NCBI GenBank assembly: GCA_902614355.1
Contig: CACMKP010000001.1
Coordinates: forward strand, 1 to 64,000
Origin: an uncultured Pelagibacteraceae bacterium
Lineage (GTDB): Bacteria > Pseudomonadota > Alphaproteobacteria > Pelagibacterales > Pelagibacteraceae
Direction of reading: 5' to 3'
DNA: 64,000 bases
In this document: positions 51,342-59,397 of the stretch, in pieces
Layout: every line of letters starts with the position of its first letter
Numbering within the stretch: position 1 is the stretch's first letter
The notes under the pieces: generated by a model
Database searches by the model: none
The model's input: only the letters and a program-made list of their open reading frames with translations
Told to the model about the DNA's origin: nothing
Translations under genes and position numbers: made by a program

Positions 51342-52258
51342 TGGGAATTTTTGACAAATTTAAGATAGGTTTTAAAAAAAGTGCTTCTGCACTGACATCT
51401 GGATTAAAAGAAATAATAATAAAAAAAGAGATAGACGATAAAAATTTAGATAAAATCGAAGAGTTTTTAATTGAGTCTGATGTTGGTGTAGAGGCTGCAT
51501 CTGAAATTAAAGAAATCATTTCGAATAAAAAGATTGATCCCAACAAAGATCTATCTACCGAGATAAATCTTATTTTAAAAGAGTACATTGTTAATTTAAT
51601 GAAGCCTTTAGAAAATAATTCTTTTTTTGAAAAAAAAAATAAACTCAATGCAACTTTAATCTCAGGAGTAAATGGTGTTGGTAAAACAACAACAATTGGT
51701 AAAATAGGTAAAATATTAAAAACTAATGGCAACAAAGTTATGTTTGCTGCCTCTGATACTTTTCGAGCAGCTGCTATTGAACAATTAGAAAATTGGGCAA
51801 ATAAAATTGATGTTAAATTAACTAAATCATCTCAAGGTTCTGATCCAGCATCGGTGGCATACAAAGCAGTTGAGGAAGCAATCAAAAATAATTTTCACCA
51901 AGTTTTAATCGATACTGCTGGAAGACTACAAAATAAAAAAAATTTAATGGAAGAATATAAAAAGATAGCTAATGTAACAAAAAAAATTGACCAAGATGCT
52001 CCTCACAATATTATTTTAGTTTTAGATGCAACATCAGGACAGAATGTGATTAATCAAGTGGAAGAATTTAACAAAATTATTCCTTTAACTGGTTTAATCA
52101 TGACTAAATTAGATGGAACTGCCAAAGGTGGTATTCTGCTGGCAATAGCAAAAAAATATCAACTACCTATTATTGCTTTAGGTTTAGGTGAAAAAGAAGA
52201 TGATTTAGAATTATTCAATGCAGAAAAATTTGCTGAGGCTTTTACGCAAGTTAGTTAA
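51341..52258 (+). CDS. ftsY: SRP receptor FtsY
   Basis: Membrane-associated GTPase that docks SRP-ribosome complexes; 305 residues, a short form lacking the long acidic A domain of E. coli. It has G1 SGVNGVGKTTTIGKI (about 108), AASDTFRAAAIEQL (about 130), DTAGRLQNK (about 190) and TKLDGTAKGG (about 252). The dapF-ftsY pair faces away from ffh, so both SRP GTPases lie within 3 kb. The 3' end overlaps the convergent unknown gene by 8 bases. Confidence 0.96.
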   Translation: MGIFDKFKIGFKKSASALTSGLKEIIIKKEIDDKNLDKIEEFLIESDVGVEAASEIKEIISNKKIDPNKDLSTEINLILKEYIVNLMKPLENNSFFEKKNKLNATLISGVNGVGKTTTIGKIGKILKTNGNKVMFAASDTFRAAAIEQLENWANKIDVKLTKSSQGSDPASVAYKAVEEAIKNNFHQVLIDTAGRLQNKKNLMEEYKKIANVTKKIDQDAPHNIILVLDATSGQNVINQVEEFNKIIPLTGLIMTKLDGTAKGGILLAIAKKYQLPIIALGLGEKEDDLELFNAEKFAEAFTQVS

Positions 52259-52814
52259 TTAAATTACTCGAAATTAAAGGTTTATAAATACTACACTTAT
52301 AATTATCCTTGAATTTATAATGCCCACAATCTTTAGAGAAAGAGGAAATAATAAAATCAAATTTTCCTGTTGTAGAGTAAAGTTCAAGTTTCTTATTAAA
52401 AATATCATATTTAAAATTAGCATTTAAATTTTTAACTGCACTAATCATTACTAGCGTTTTATCGTCTTTTAAAAGGTAATAAGCGAAATCATCTGGAAAT
52501 ATAGGAAAGTCATAATCCGCTAAATGAAACTTGGCTTGAGAGGGAAACCAATCATAAGAGATCAATGGTGAAGAGGACTTTGTTGAATAATTATAGATAT
52601 AAAGATCTTTTGGGTAATCATTTATATAATTACTTTCTTCACCTCTTGCTAAAATAGATTTCTTTCTTGTCTTAAAATATAGTGCAAATTTTTTATTGTG
52701 TGAGTCCATATGATCTATATGAAATAAATCATCAGGATAAAATGAATTATCTTTTGAGAATGCAAAACTTTTTAAAGTTAATAGTAAAATTGTGATTAAA
52801 TAAAAAATTTTCAC
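52251..52814 (-). CDS. Secreted protein of unknown function
   Basis: Not recognised. The 187-residue protein has an N-terminal hydrophobic signal segment (about 3-18) with a probable cleavage after SFA, followed by a soluble, aromatic-rich, mostly beta-strand-like sequence. Two cysteines near the end (DCGHYKFKDNYKCSIY, about 163 and 174) could form a disulfide in the periplasm. No catalytic motif is apparent. It is the last gene of the minus-strand series from the alpha/beta hydrolase (49-base gap) and overlaps the ftsY end by 8 bases. Confidence 0.65.
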   Translation of the reverse strand: MKIFYLITILLLTLKSFAFSKDNSFYPDDLFHIDHMDSHNKKFALYFKTRKKSILARGEESNYINDYPKDLYIYNYSTKSSSPLISYDWFPSQAKFHLADYDFPIFPDDFAYYLLKDDKTLVMISAVKNLNANFKYDIFNKKLELYSTTGKFDFIISSFSKDCGHYKFKDNYKCSIYKPLISSNLIN

Positions 52815-52863
52815 TTTATAAGCGTAAAATTAAATCTTGAGCACTATTTGTTTAGAATATGAC

Positions 52864-53682
52864 CTAATTTAAATTAATTAAAAATGAATTTAATGTTTTT
52901 ATAAGATTCTCATCATACTCCATCATATGATTGTCATATTTGGTAAAATAAGAATATTTAGGTTCATTAGCTATTTCGAACATCTTTTGACCCATCTCAA
53001 AAGGGACTATTTGATCTTTTTCACCGTGCATTATCAAAATTGGGGACTTAACATTTTTAATTTTATTTTTATTTTCAAATTTATCTTTTAGTAAAAGACC
53101 AACGGGTATATATGGATAAAATTTTTTAGCAGCGTCAATCATTGATGTAAATGGGGTTTCTAAAATTATACCTGCAAAATTTCTATTTTGGGATAAATGT
53201 GTTGCAACTCCTGTTCCTAATGACTCTCCATAAATTACTATATTTTTTTCATCCACACCTTTTTTTATCAACCATCTAATTGCACTTTCACCATCCTCAT
53301 ATAATCCAATTTCTGATGGTTTGCCCTCATTTCCACTAAAACCTCTCCAGGCAACTATTAAAAAATTAACACTCATGTCTCTAAAATGATTCAATTTATG
53401 AATTCTATTTTCTAAAGATCCAGCATTCCCATGAAAAAATAAAATTGTTTTATTTTTTGTTATATCTTTTTCATGATACCAGCCTAACAAGGCTAATCCG
53501 TCTTGTGTTGATATTTCAACCTCTTCAATATTAACTGAAAGTTTATCGTTAAAATAATTGTTTTCATCAGGATGGTACATTAAATTTCTTTGATAAAAAT
53601 AAAGAAATGCCAATAGAAAAAGGTAAACTAAAATTATTAGTTGTAAAAATGATAACAAATTATTCCTAAACTTTTTTAACAT
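52864..53682 (-). CDS. Membrane-anchored alpha/beta hydrolase (Bem46/YfhR-like)
   Basis: Predicted serine hydrolase of 272 residues. One N-terminal transmembrane helix (about 9-30) is followed by YQRNLMYHPDE (about 33-43), typical of the Bem46/ABHD13 group. The oxyanion region is FFHGNAGSLENR (about 83-94), the nucleophile lies in YGESLGTG (about 150-157), the acid in HGEKDQIVP (about 220) and His in DNHMMEYD near the C-terminus. The ATG at 53682 is chosen; the longer TTG start at 53709 adds a stretch that lies within the eamA gene. The substrate is unknown. Confidence 0.83.
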   Translation of the reverse strand: MLKKFRNNLLSFLQLIILVYLFLLAFLYFYQRNLMYHPDENNYFNDKLSVNIEEVEISTQDGLALLGWYHEKDITKNKTILFFHGNAGSLENRIHKLNHFRDMSVNFLIVAWRGFSGNEGKPSEIGLYEDGESAIRWLIKKGVDEKNIVIYGESLGTGVATHLSQNRNFAGIILETPFTSMIDAAKKFYPYIPVGLLLKDKFENKNKIKNVKSPILIMHGEKDQIVPFEMGQKMFEIANEPKYSYFTKYDNHMMEYDENLIKTLNSFLINLN

Positions 53683-54571
53683 TATTTTTCTTAGCCAAAT
53701 ATACGCCAAAGAAAACTAAAATGGTTCCAATAATATGAAAATTTTCAAATTTTTCGTCAAATAAAAAGTATCCATAAATTGCTCCATAAACTGTAAAAAC
53801 ATAAAGTGTAAAGCCAGTCAATGATGCACCTAATTTTTTCTGAGCTATAGTATAAAGAGTAAAAGCAATAATCCCTGGTGATATAGCTGCAAAAATTACC
53901 CATAAATAGAATTCTGTCGCAAAAATAGTCTCTTTATAAAATAATTCCTCACCAACGTAAAAAGGTAACAAACTCAACGCACCAAAAAAAGAAATCATAG
54001 TAAATCTATCAAAAATTTTTAATTTAGATTTCCAATAGAATAAATAAATTGAATATAAAGCCCATCCAATTGCAGCAGCCAACATCCACAAATCACCAAT
54101 TGTAAATTTTAGATTAATCAGTAAGTCGAAATTACCTTTAATAATGATGATAAGTACTCCGATCAAGCAAGTAATTAAGCCAATTATCTTTGTTGTATTT
54201 ATTTTCTCATGAAAAAAAAAATATGAGATTAAAATAATAAAAACTGGAGAGGATGTGTAAATTATTCCCATATTGATAACAGTTGTTGTCTCACCAGCTA
54301 AAAAAGGGAAGGCACCACATACACCGCATCCCATTGATCCTAAAAAAAATAATTTTTTATATTCCTTTTTAATTATATGAAAATTATTTTTTAAAGTTAC
54401 ATAAGTGAATGGTAACAAAATTAAAAAAACAACTGTCCAACGCCAAAATGCAAGTGAAATAGGTGGAACAAATTCAACACCACCCCTAGCTACAACTAGG
54501 TTACTAGCCATAAAGATTGGTTGTATAAATAATAATGAGTATGAGAATATATCTGTCTTAATATTTTTCAA
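53666..54571 (-). CDS. EamA/DMT-superfamily transporter
   Basis: Ten predicted membrane spans in 301 residues with two EamA repeats. The first includes FWRWTVVFLILLP (about 42-54) and the second IAFTLYTIAQKKLGASLTGF (about 230-249). GSMGCGVCGAFPFLAGETTTVINM lies between them near residue 78. Such proteins export amino acids or other metabolites but specificity cannot be predicted. Its end overlaps the hydrolase start by 17 bases, so the two are probably co-translated. Confidence 0.85.
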   Translation of the reverse strand: MKNIKTDIFSYSLLFIQPIFMASNLVVARGGVEFVPPISLAFWRWTVVFLILLPFTYVTLKNNFHIIKKEYKKLFFLGSMGCGVCGAFPFLAGETTTVINMGIIYTSSPVFIILISYFFFHEKINTTKIIGLITCLIGVLIIIIKGNFDLLINLKFTIGDLWMLAAAIGWALYSIYLFYWKSKLKIFDRFTMISFFGALSLLPFYVGEELFYKETIFATEFYLWVIFAAISPGIIAFTLYTIAQKKLGASLTGFTLYVFTVYGAIYGYFLFDEKFENFHIIGTILVFFGVYLAKKNNVKKV

Positions 54572-54582
54572 TTTAATTGATA

Positions 54583-54759
54583 CTAATCTTTATCAAAGAA
54601 GGCTTCGTATATCATCATGATGATTGCTGCACCCATTAAAAGATAAACTGGGATAACATCCAAAAAGCCTATCATCATTGATCTCGTTAGAGTTGTTGCT
54701 AAACCAATTAAAAAGAAAACTGCAAAAGATAATCCTATGATTGTAGTAATTTTATTCAT
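54583..54759 (-). CDS. Small 58-residue membrane protein
   Basis: A short frame not long enough for most gene finders. The ATG at 54759 gives 58 residues ending at TAG 54583-54585, with two hydrophobic helices (MNKITTIIGLSFAVFFLIGL and VIPVYLLMGAAIIMMIYEAF) and a short charged loop including TLTRS. It exactly fills the space between the amidase (1 base away) and the EamA gene. It has the hydrophobic composition of a real membrane protein, but no known family was recognised. Confidence 0.6.
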   Translation of the reverse strand: MNKITTIIGLSFAVFFLIGLATTLTRSMMIGFLDVIPVYLLMGAAIIMMIYEAFFDKD

Positions 54760-54760
54760 T

Positions 54761-56089
54761 TTATTCCTGACATTCTTTCTCTAACCAATTAGCAACTCCT
54801 AAAAATCTATGATCATCATATTTATTGCCAATTAATTGAACACCTAATGGTAAATTATTTTCTCCCTCAAGTAAAGGTAACGAAATACATGGCGTCCCAA
54901 GATAAGACCAAACTTTATTAAATTCCGCTGTTCCTGTACTTTTTAAACCTGTAGGCGCAACACCTGGACTAGCTGGCGACAATACTCCATGATAATCCTC
55001 AAAAACTTCTTGGTATGACTCATAACTTCTTTTCATAAAATCAATTGCCTCTGCATATTCTTTGGCCGAATATTTATTTCCTCTTGTGATTGCATCTTGC
55101 ATATACTTAGACAATTTTTTTTTAAATTTTTTAAAATAAACTGAAAAATTATTAGCTAAATCAGTCTCATGAATAATTTGATGGTATTTATGTATATCCT
55201 TAAAATAAGAAGGAGTATCAAAAATCTCAATATTTTTTTTAAATGATTTAATGAAGTATTCAAACGACTCTCTAGACTTTTTATCTATTAATTTCCAATG
55301 TTCAGTTTTGTAAAAAATAAATTTTGGATCGAACAGAGGTCCTTTTTTTGTTTCAGATAAAATATTTTCTGTTGAGTAATGTATGGTTGCTGGATCAAAT
55401 TTATCTTTTTTTATGAGAACTTTTGCCAACATAGCTACATCTTCAACTTTTCGTCCAAAAATTCCTATATGATCTAGACTATAAGATGTTCTCAAAACAC
55501 CATTTCTAGATATTAATCCGTAACTAGGCTTATATCCCACTACTCCACAATAAGATGCTGGTCTAATAATAGATCCACCAGTTTGAGATCCAATTGATGC
55601 AGGTGCCATAAAAGAAGCCACGGATGCGGCGGATCCGCTTGAGGAACCACCTGGTGTTCTTGTTTTATCGTGCGGATTTGTGGTTGCCGGAGGTCCTAAA
55701 TAAGCAAGTTCTGAGGTTGCTGTTTTACCCATTACAATTGCTCCGGATGCATGAAGCAAATCTATTATTTCTGCATTTTGTGAATATGATTTACCTTTTC
55801 TTATAACTGTTCCACATTCTGTTGGCATATCAACTGTGCCAATGATATCTTTAACCGCAATGGGCACACCGTGAAGTGGACCAGTTGGTTTTCCAGATCT
55901 TCTATGATCATCAGCCTCAGAAGCTTTTTCCAACAAAACTTTTTTATCGAAATGGGCCCATGCCTTTATATCTTTGTCAAATTTGTTTATTCTTTCAATA
56001 TACTTTTCACAAACATCAACTGAGGTGAGTTGGGCGTCTTTAATCTTGTCTGCAAGTTCTTCAAGACTTAAAGAAAATATATCTGTCAT
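54761..56089 (-). CDS. Amidase-signature enzyme
   Basis: Amidohydrolase of 442 residues with a complete Ser-cisSer-Lys triad. The Lys lies in GVPIAVKDIIG (about 76), the cis-Ser in GGSSSGSAASV (about 151) and the nucleophile in GSQTGGSI (about 173). It cleaves an unidentified amide, ester or carbamate. A GatA role is disfavoured because gatB and gatC are absent and the C-terminal region does not look like GatA. The gene lies 7 bases after dctM, so it may process the substrate brought in by that TRAP transporter; this is inference. Confidence 0.88.
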   Translation of the reverse strand: MTDIFSLSLEELADKIKDAQLTSVDVCEKYIERINKFDKDIKAWAHFDKKVLLEKASEADDHRRSGKPTGPLHGVPIAVKDIIGTVDMPTECGTVIRKGKSYSQNAEIIDLLHASGAIVMGKTATSELAYLGPPATTNPHDKTRTPGGSSSGSAASVASFMAPASIGSQTGGSIIRPASYCGVVGYKPSYGLISRNGVLRTSYSLDHIGIFGRKVEDVAMLAKVLIKKDKFDPATIHYSTENILSETKKGPLFDPKFIFYKTEHWKLIDKKSRESFEYFIKSFKKNIEIFDTPSYFKDIHKYHQIIHETDLANNFSVYFKKFKKKLSKYMQDAITRGNKYSAKEYAEAIDFMKRSYESYQEVFEDYHGVLSPASPGVAPTGLKSTGTAEFNKVWSYLGTPCISLPLLEGENNLPLGVQLIGNKYDDHRFLGVANWLEKECQE

Positions 56090-56096
56090 TTAAAAA

Positions 56097-57458
56097 TTAA
56101 TTTGCAAATAATGTCTCTGGTAACCAAAGTGCTATACCTGGGAATAAATACATTAAAACCATAGCTAAAATCACAATACCTAAAAATGGCATGATTCCTC
56201 CAAAGATTTGCATTAATTCTACATTCTTTGATTGAACTCCCTTTAAGTAGTAGGCAGACATTGCCATGGGGGGTGTTAAAAATGAGGTTTGCAAATTTAA
56301 AGCAATTAACATTGCAAAGAAATATGGGTTAACTCCAAAAAATTCAACTAATGGTAAAAATATCGGCACAAAAATAATTAATATTTCTGTCCACTCTAAT
56401 GGCCAACCTAATAAAAATATAATCAATTGTGTAATTACTAAAAATTGCCAAGGCTGTAAATTTAGAGATTTAAAAAAATGTTCAAAAACTTCGTGACCAC
56501 CAAGGTAAGAAAATACAGAGGCAAATGTCCACGATCCTATGAATAACCACATAATCATTGCAGTTGTTTTAGCTGTTAGAAAGACAGACTCTTTGAAATT
56601 TTTCCATTTAAGAGTTTTGTAAAAATATGATAGCACTAATGAACCAAATGCTCCTACTGCTGCAGCTTCTGCAGGTGTTGCGATTCCAGCTAAAATTGTA
56701 CCTAGAACTAAAATTATTAGAGAAAATAAAGGTAAAAAAGAGACAAGAACCTCTTTCATGATTACTGCTGTAGGAGGTATTTCCTCTGCGGCAGGTTTTG
56801 GTGCTATCGATGGATTTAACCAAGCTCTAAACACTGCATAAGCAATGTAAAGGCCAGCTAACATAAGTCCTGGAAAAATAGCAGCGGCGAATAATCTTAA
56901 GGGCGATAGTTGAGCAATTACAGAGTAAACAATCAACATAATGCTAGGTGGAATTAAAATTCCTAAACACCCGCCTGAGCAAATTATTCCAGATGCAAAT
57001 TTTTTGTCATAACCCGCTTTAATCATGGCAGGCCATGCTAGTAATCCCATTAAAGTAACAACTGCACCGATAATACCTGTAGCTGTTGAAAACAATGCAC
57101 AAGTAATCAATGCTGCAACTGCCATTGATGCAGGAAGCTTATGAGATGCTAATCTAATTGCAAAAAATAATTTTGCTACGATACCTGCTCTTTCAACCAA
57201 ATATCCCATAAACAAAAAGAGCGGAACCGCGGTAAGCACATTATTATCCATGACAGTGTAGGTATTTTGAACAAAAAGTTGAAATATCCTATTATCAAAG
57301 AGATGTTCCATCTTAGTTGGATCAAAGTAAGCATAATATCCAAAACCAAGTCCCATTGCCATTAAAGTGAACGCAATCGGGAAACCTAATAATACGGCAA
57401 ATAAAAATATACCCATCATCATAATTGCCACTTCAGGATTAGTTAAACTAAATAACAT
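56097..57458 (-). CDS. dctM: TRAP transporter large permease subunit
   Basis: DctM-type sodium-coupled permease of 453 residues with about 12 membrane spans. Typical segments are GFPIAFTLMAMGLGFGYYAY (about 25-44) and FATGIIGAVVTLMGLLAWPAM (about 128-148, from TATGIIG). CSGGCLGILIPPSIMLIVYS follows around 160, and TPPMAMSAYYLKGV near 394. It overlaps dctQ by 11 bases. Substrate class comes from the cognate binding protein and neighbours, which suggest organic oxo- or hydroxy-acids. Confidence 0.93.
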   Translation of the reverse strand: MLFSLTNPEVAIMMMGIFLFAVLLGFPIAFTLMAMGLGFGYYAYFDPTKMEHLFDNRIFQLFVQNTYTVMDNNVLTAVPLFLFMGYLVERAGIVAKLFFAIRLASHKLPASMAVAALITCALFSTATGIIGAVVTLMGLLAWPAMIKAGYDKKFASGIICSGGCLGILIPPSIMLIVYSVIAQLSPLRLFAAAIFPGLMLAGLYIAYAVFRAWLNPSIAPKPAAEEIPPTAVIMKEVLVSFLPLFSLIILVLGTILAGIATPAEAAAVGAFGSLVLSYFYKTLKWKNFKESVFLTAKTTAMIMWLFIGSWTFASVFSYLGGHEVFEHFFKSLNLQPWQFLVITQLIIFLLGWPLEWTEILIIFVPIFLPLVEFFGVNPYFFAMLIALNLQTSFLTPPMAMSAYYLKGVQSKNVELMQIFGGIMPFLGIVILAMVLMYLFPGIALWLPETLFAN

Positions 57459-58041
57459 CTTCTTTATTTCCTTCTTGTGAGGTTCTCATTAATACTTTTT
57501 CGGTTTCTTCTGCGTCACGTTCAGTTCCTCTCTCTGGCCAACTACCGGTTTTTATACATATGATACATCTGAACACCTCACTTATTCCCTGGAGAGTTAA
57601 TAAAGTTCCAGACAAGGGTATCAAAGATTTCGCCATGTAAATTTGAATTTGAGCTGGGCTGTTCCAACTTGTTTCTTTAATTTTCCATGCAAGCGCTGCA
57701 TATTCGTAACCATAAAAAGCTAATGCAACAACACCAGGGAAAAAGAAAATAAAATACAAAACTAAATCTATCCAAGCTTGTGTTTTTTGAGGAAATAATC
57801 TGTAAATAACGTCTCCTCTAACATGCGCTTCTGTACATAAAGTGTATGCACCTGCCATCATAAAAATTGCGCCATACATTTGAAGGCTAAAATCAAAATT
57901 CCATAAAGTTGGTGCATTTAAAGCGTATGCCATGAAAACTTCATAGCAAGTTCCTCCCATTAATATTACGATGCACCATGAGAAAGCTTTACCCATTGAG
58001 ACGCTTAATCTATCAGCAAATTTTATATAAGATCTCATCAT
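57448..58041 (-). CDS. dctQ: TRAP transporter small permease subunit
   Basis: Four-helix membrane protein of 197 residues that partners the DctM permease. Hydrophobic segments lie at about 15-34, 52-66, 92-112 and 138-158, and the C-terminus is a charged cytoplasmic tail. The call rests on position between dctP and dctM and on the DctQ-like EAHVRGDVIYRLFP (about 71-84). It follows a terminator-like hairpin that separates it from dctP. Confidence 0.88.
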   Translation of the reverse strand: MMRSYIKFADRLSVSMGKAFSWCIVILMGGTCYEVFMAYALNAPTLWNFDFSLQMYGAIFMMAGAYTLCTEAHVRGDVIYRLFPQKTQAWIDLVLYFIFFFPGVVALAFYGYEYAALAWKIKETSWNSPAQIQIYMAKSLIPLSGTLLTLQGISEVFRCIICIKTGSWPERGTERDAEETEKVLMRTSQEGNKEDVI

Positions 58042-58085
58042 AGATATAAACTTTTATTGAATTGTATTGAATTAATCAAATAAAA

Positions 58086-58106
58086 AAGGGGGCCTAAGCC
58101 CCCCCT
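58086..58106 (-). terminator. Rho-independent-type terminator after dctP
   Basis: On the minus strand a GC stem (GGGGGC, loop TTAG, GCCCCC) is followed directly by TTTTTTA. On the plus strand the same arms are GGGGGC and GCCCCC around 58088-58103. This is the only strong GC hairpin in the window. It lies 20 bases downstream of the dctP stop and before dctQ, so transcripts would end after dctP with some readthrough into dctQM. Confidence 0.85.
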
Positions 58107-58125
58107 TAAATTTATTTAAAGTTAA

Positions 58126-59280
58126 TTACAGTTTAACTTTTCCTATTGGACCAAACTCATTTTCGTATGCAAGTTTGTAATTTGGCTGATTCATCAGCAA
58201 GTATTTCATTACTCTCTTCGCATATGATTTTTGAGAATCTACGACTTTCTTAAAGAAAGGATCTTTCTTATTGAAGTCGCCGATAACTTTATCCCAACCT
58301 TTTAATTGTTGAGCTAAAATCTCATCTGAAGTTTGATACACATTTACTTTATGCTCATTCATTAACTTAGCTAAGTCAGCTGAGTATCTTACTAAAGCTT
58401 TAAAGTAGTTATCACTGTTTGCAGCATAAGCAGCATTTTTCAATATCGCTTGATGTGCAGGTGATAAACTATTGTATGTTTTTTTGTTAACTGGAATTTC
58501 AAACATCTCTTGAGATTGGTGGAAGCTTCCTAAGTGATAATGCTTAGAAACATCTTGCATACCAAATTGAGAGTCAGAAGTTGGGTTGTTAAACTCAGCA
58601 GCTTCAATCAAACCAGTTTTCATTGCTGGCTGGATTTCACCACCTGGTAACTGTCTAACTACCATTCCCATTGCAGTCAAAACGTTAGTCGCTAAACCAA
58701 CAGTTCTGTACTTCATACCTTTAACATCAGATACTTTAGTTACGTTCTTTTTGAACCAACCAAAAGGCTGAGCTGGCATAGGCATATGGAAAAAACCAAT
58801 ATAATCGAAGCCAACTTTTGCAAGTGTTTCGTCATATAGTTTTCTTCCTCCACCATATTCCATCCATCCCATTACTTCTTGAGACGACATTCCGTATGAA
58901 GGACCAGTTCCAAATAATGATGCAGCAGGATTTTTACCATACCAATATGCAGTCACCCAGTGACCCATATCTACTACACCGGAACTAACCGCTTGTCCGA
59001 TTTCTGAAGTCTTTACAACTGCTCCAACTGGTTGAAGATCAATCTGAAGAGAACCTCCAGACATTTCTTTTACCATGTTACAATAGTCTCCAGCCATTTC
59101 AAAAAAGATGTTTGCTCCACTAGGCCATGCAGCTTGCATCTTTAATGTAGTTGCTGCATTTGCCTTTACGTATGGCATTGCAACAGCGGCTGCAGCTAAA
59201 GCACCTGTCTTCGCAGCAGTCTTAAAGAACTTACGTCTTGAAGATGTTTTCACCTTCAATGATTTATTTTCTTTAGTCAT
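58126..59280 (-). CDS. dctP: TRAP transporter substrate-binding protein (TakP-like)
   Basis: Periplasmic receptor of 384 residues with a twin-arginine signal (RR at 15-16, KTAAKTGALAAAAVA) and probable cleavage after VKANA. The mature part starts LKMQAAWPSG, contains WMEYGGGRKLYDE (about 135-147) and FNNPTSDSQFGM, and resembles the TakP/oxo-acid-binding branch of DctP proteins. A strong Shine-Dalgarno (TAGGAG) precedes the ATG. Neighbouring oxidoreductases act on 2-hydroxy and 2-oxo acids, which supports such a ligand, but the exact substrate is unproved. Confidence 0.9.
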   Translation of the reverse strand: MTKENKSLKVKTSSRRKFFKTAAKTGALAAAAVAMPYVKANAATTLKMQAAWPSGANIFFEMAGDYCNMVKEMSGGSLQIDLQPVGAVVKTSEIGQAVSSGVVDMGHWVTAYWYGKNPAASLFGTGPSYGMSSQEVMGWMEYGGGRKLYDETLAKVGFDYIGFFHMPMPAQPFGWFKKNVTKVSDVKGMKYRTVGLATNVLTAMGMVVRQLPGGEIQPAMKTGLIEAAEFNNPTSDSQFGMQDVSKHYHLGSFHQSQEMFEIPVNKKTYNSLSPAHQAILKNAAYAANSDNYFKALVRYSADLAKLMNEHKVNVYQTSDEILAQQLKGWDKVIGDFNKKDPFFKKVVDSQKSYAKRVMKYLLMNQPNYKLAYENEFGPIGKVKL

Positions 59281-59294
59281 TATTTCTCCTATTA

Positions 59295-59308
59295 CAGTTA
59301 ATTAACTG
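59295..59308 (-). promoter_or_regulatory. 14-bp perfect palindrome in the dctP leader
   Basis: CAGTTAATTAACTG is a perfect palindrome just upstream of the Shine-Dalgarno of dctP. It may be an operator or an mRNA structural element. No known operator was matched. Confidence 0.4.
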
Positions 59309-59370
59309 ACGAATTTAAGCATAGTTTGAGATTGGAGTCTTTCTAAAAAGTAGCGTAGATGTCGCAGAAG

Positions 59371-59385
59371 TTGAATTTTATTCAA
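59371..59385 (-). promoter_or_regulatory. Inverted repeat, candidate operator upstream of dctP
   Basis: TTGAAT-TTT-ATTCAA forms a six-base inverted repeat with a three-base spacer, about 90 bases before the dctP ATG and just beyond the 3' end of the 2-hydroxyacid dehydrogenase gene. It resembles half-site arrangements of one-component regulators, but no specific regulator can be named. Confidence 0.4.
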
Positions 59386-59397
59386 TCCAAGGTAGAA

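Noticed and set aside
53683-53709. Longer TTG start for the alpha/beta hydrolase
   Set aside because: The extra nine residues lie in the eamA coding region and disturb the N-terminal transmembrane pattern; ATG at 53682 is better.
54761-56089. GatA subunit of the amidotransferase
   Set aside because: No gatB or gatC nearby, and it sits with a TRAP transporter; generic amidase is safer.
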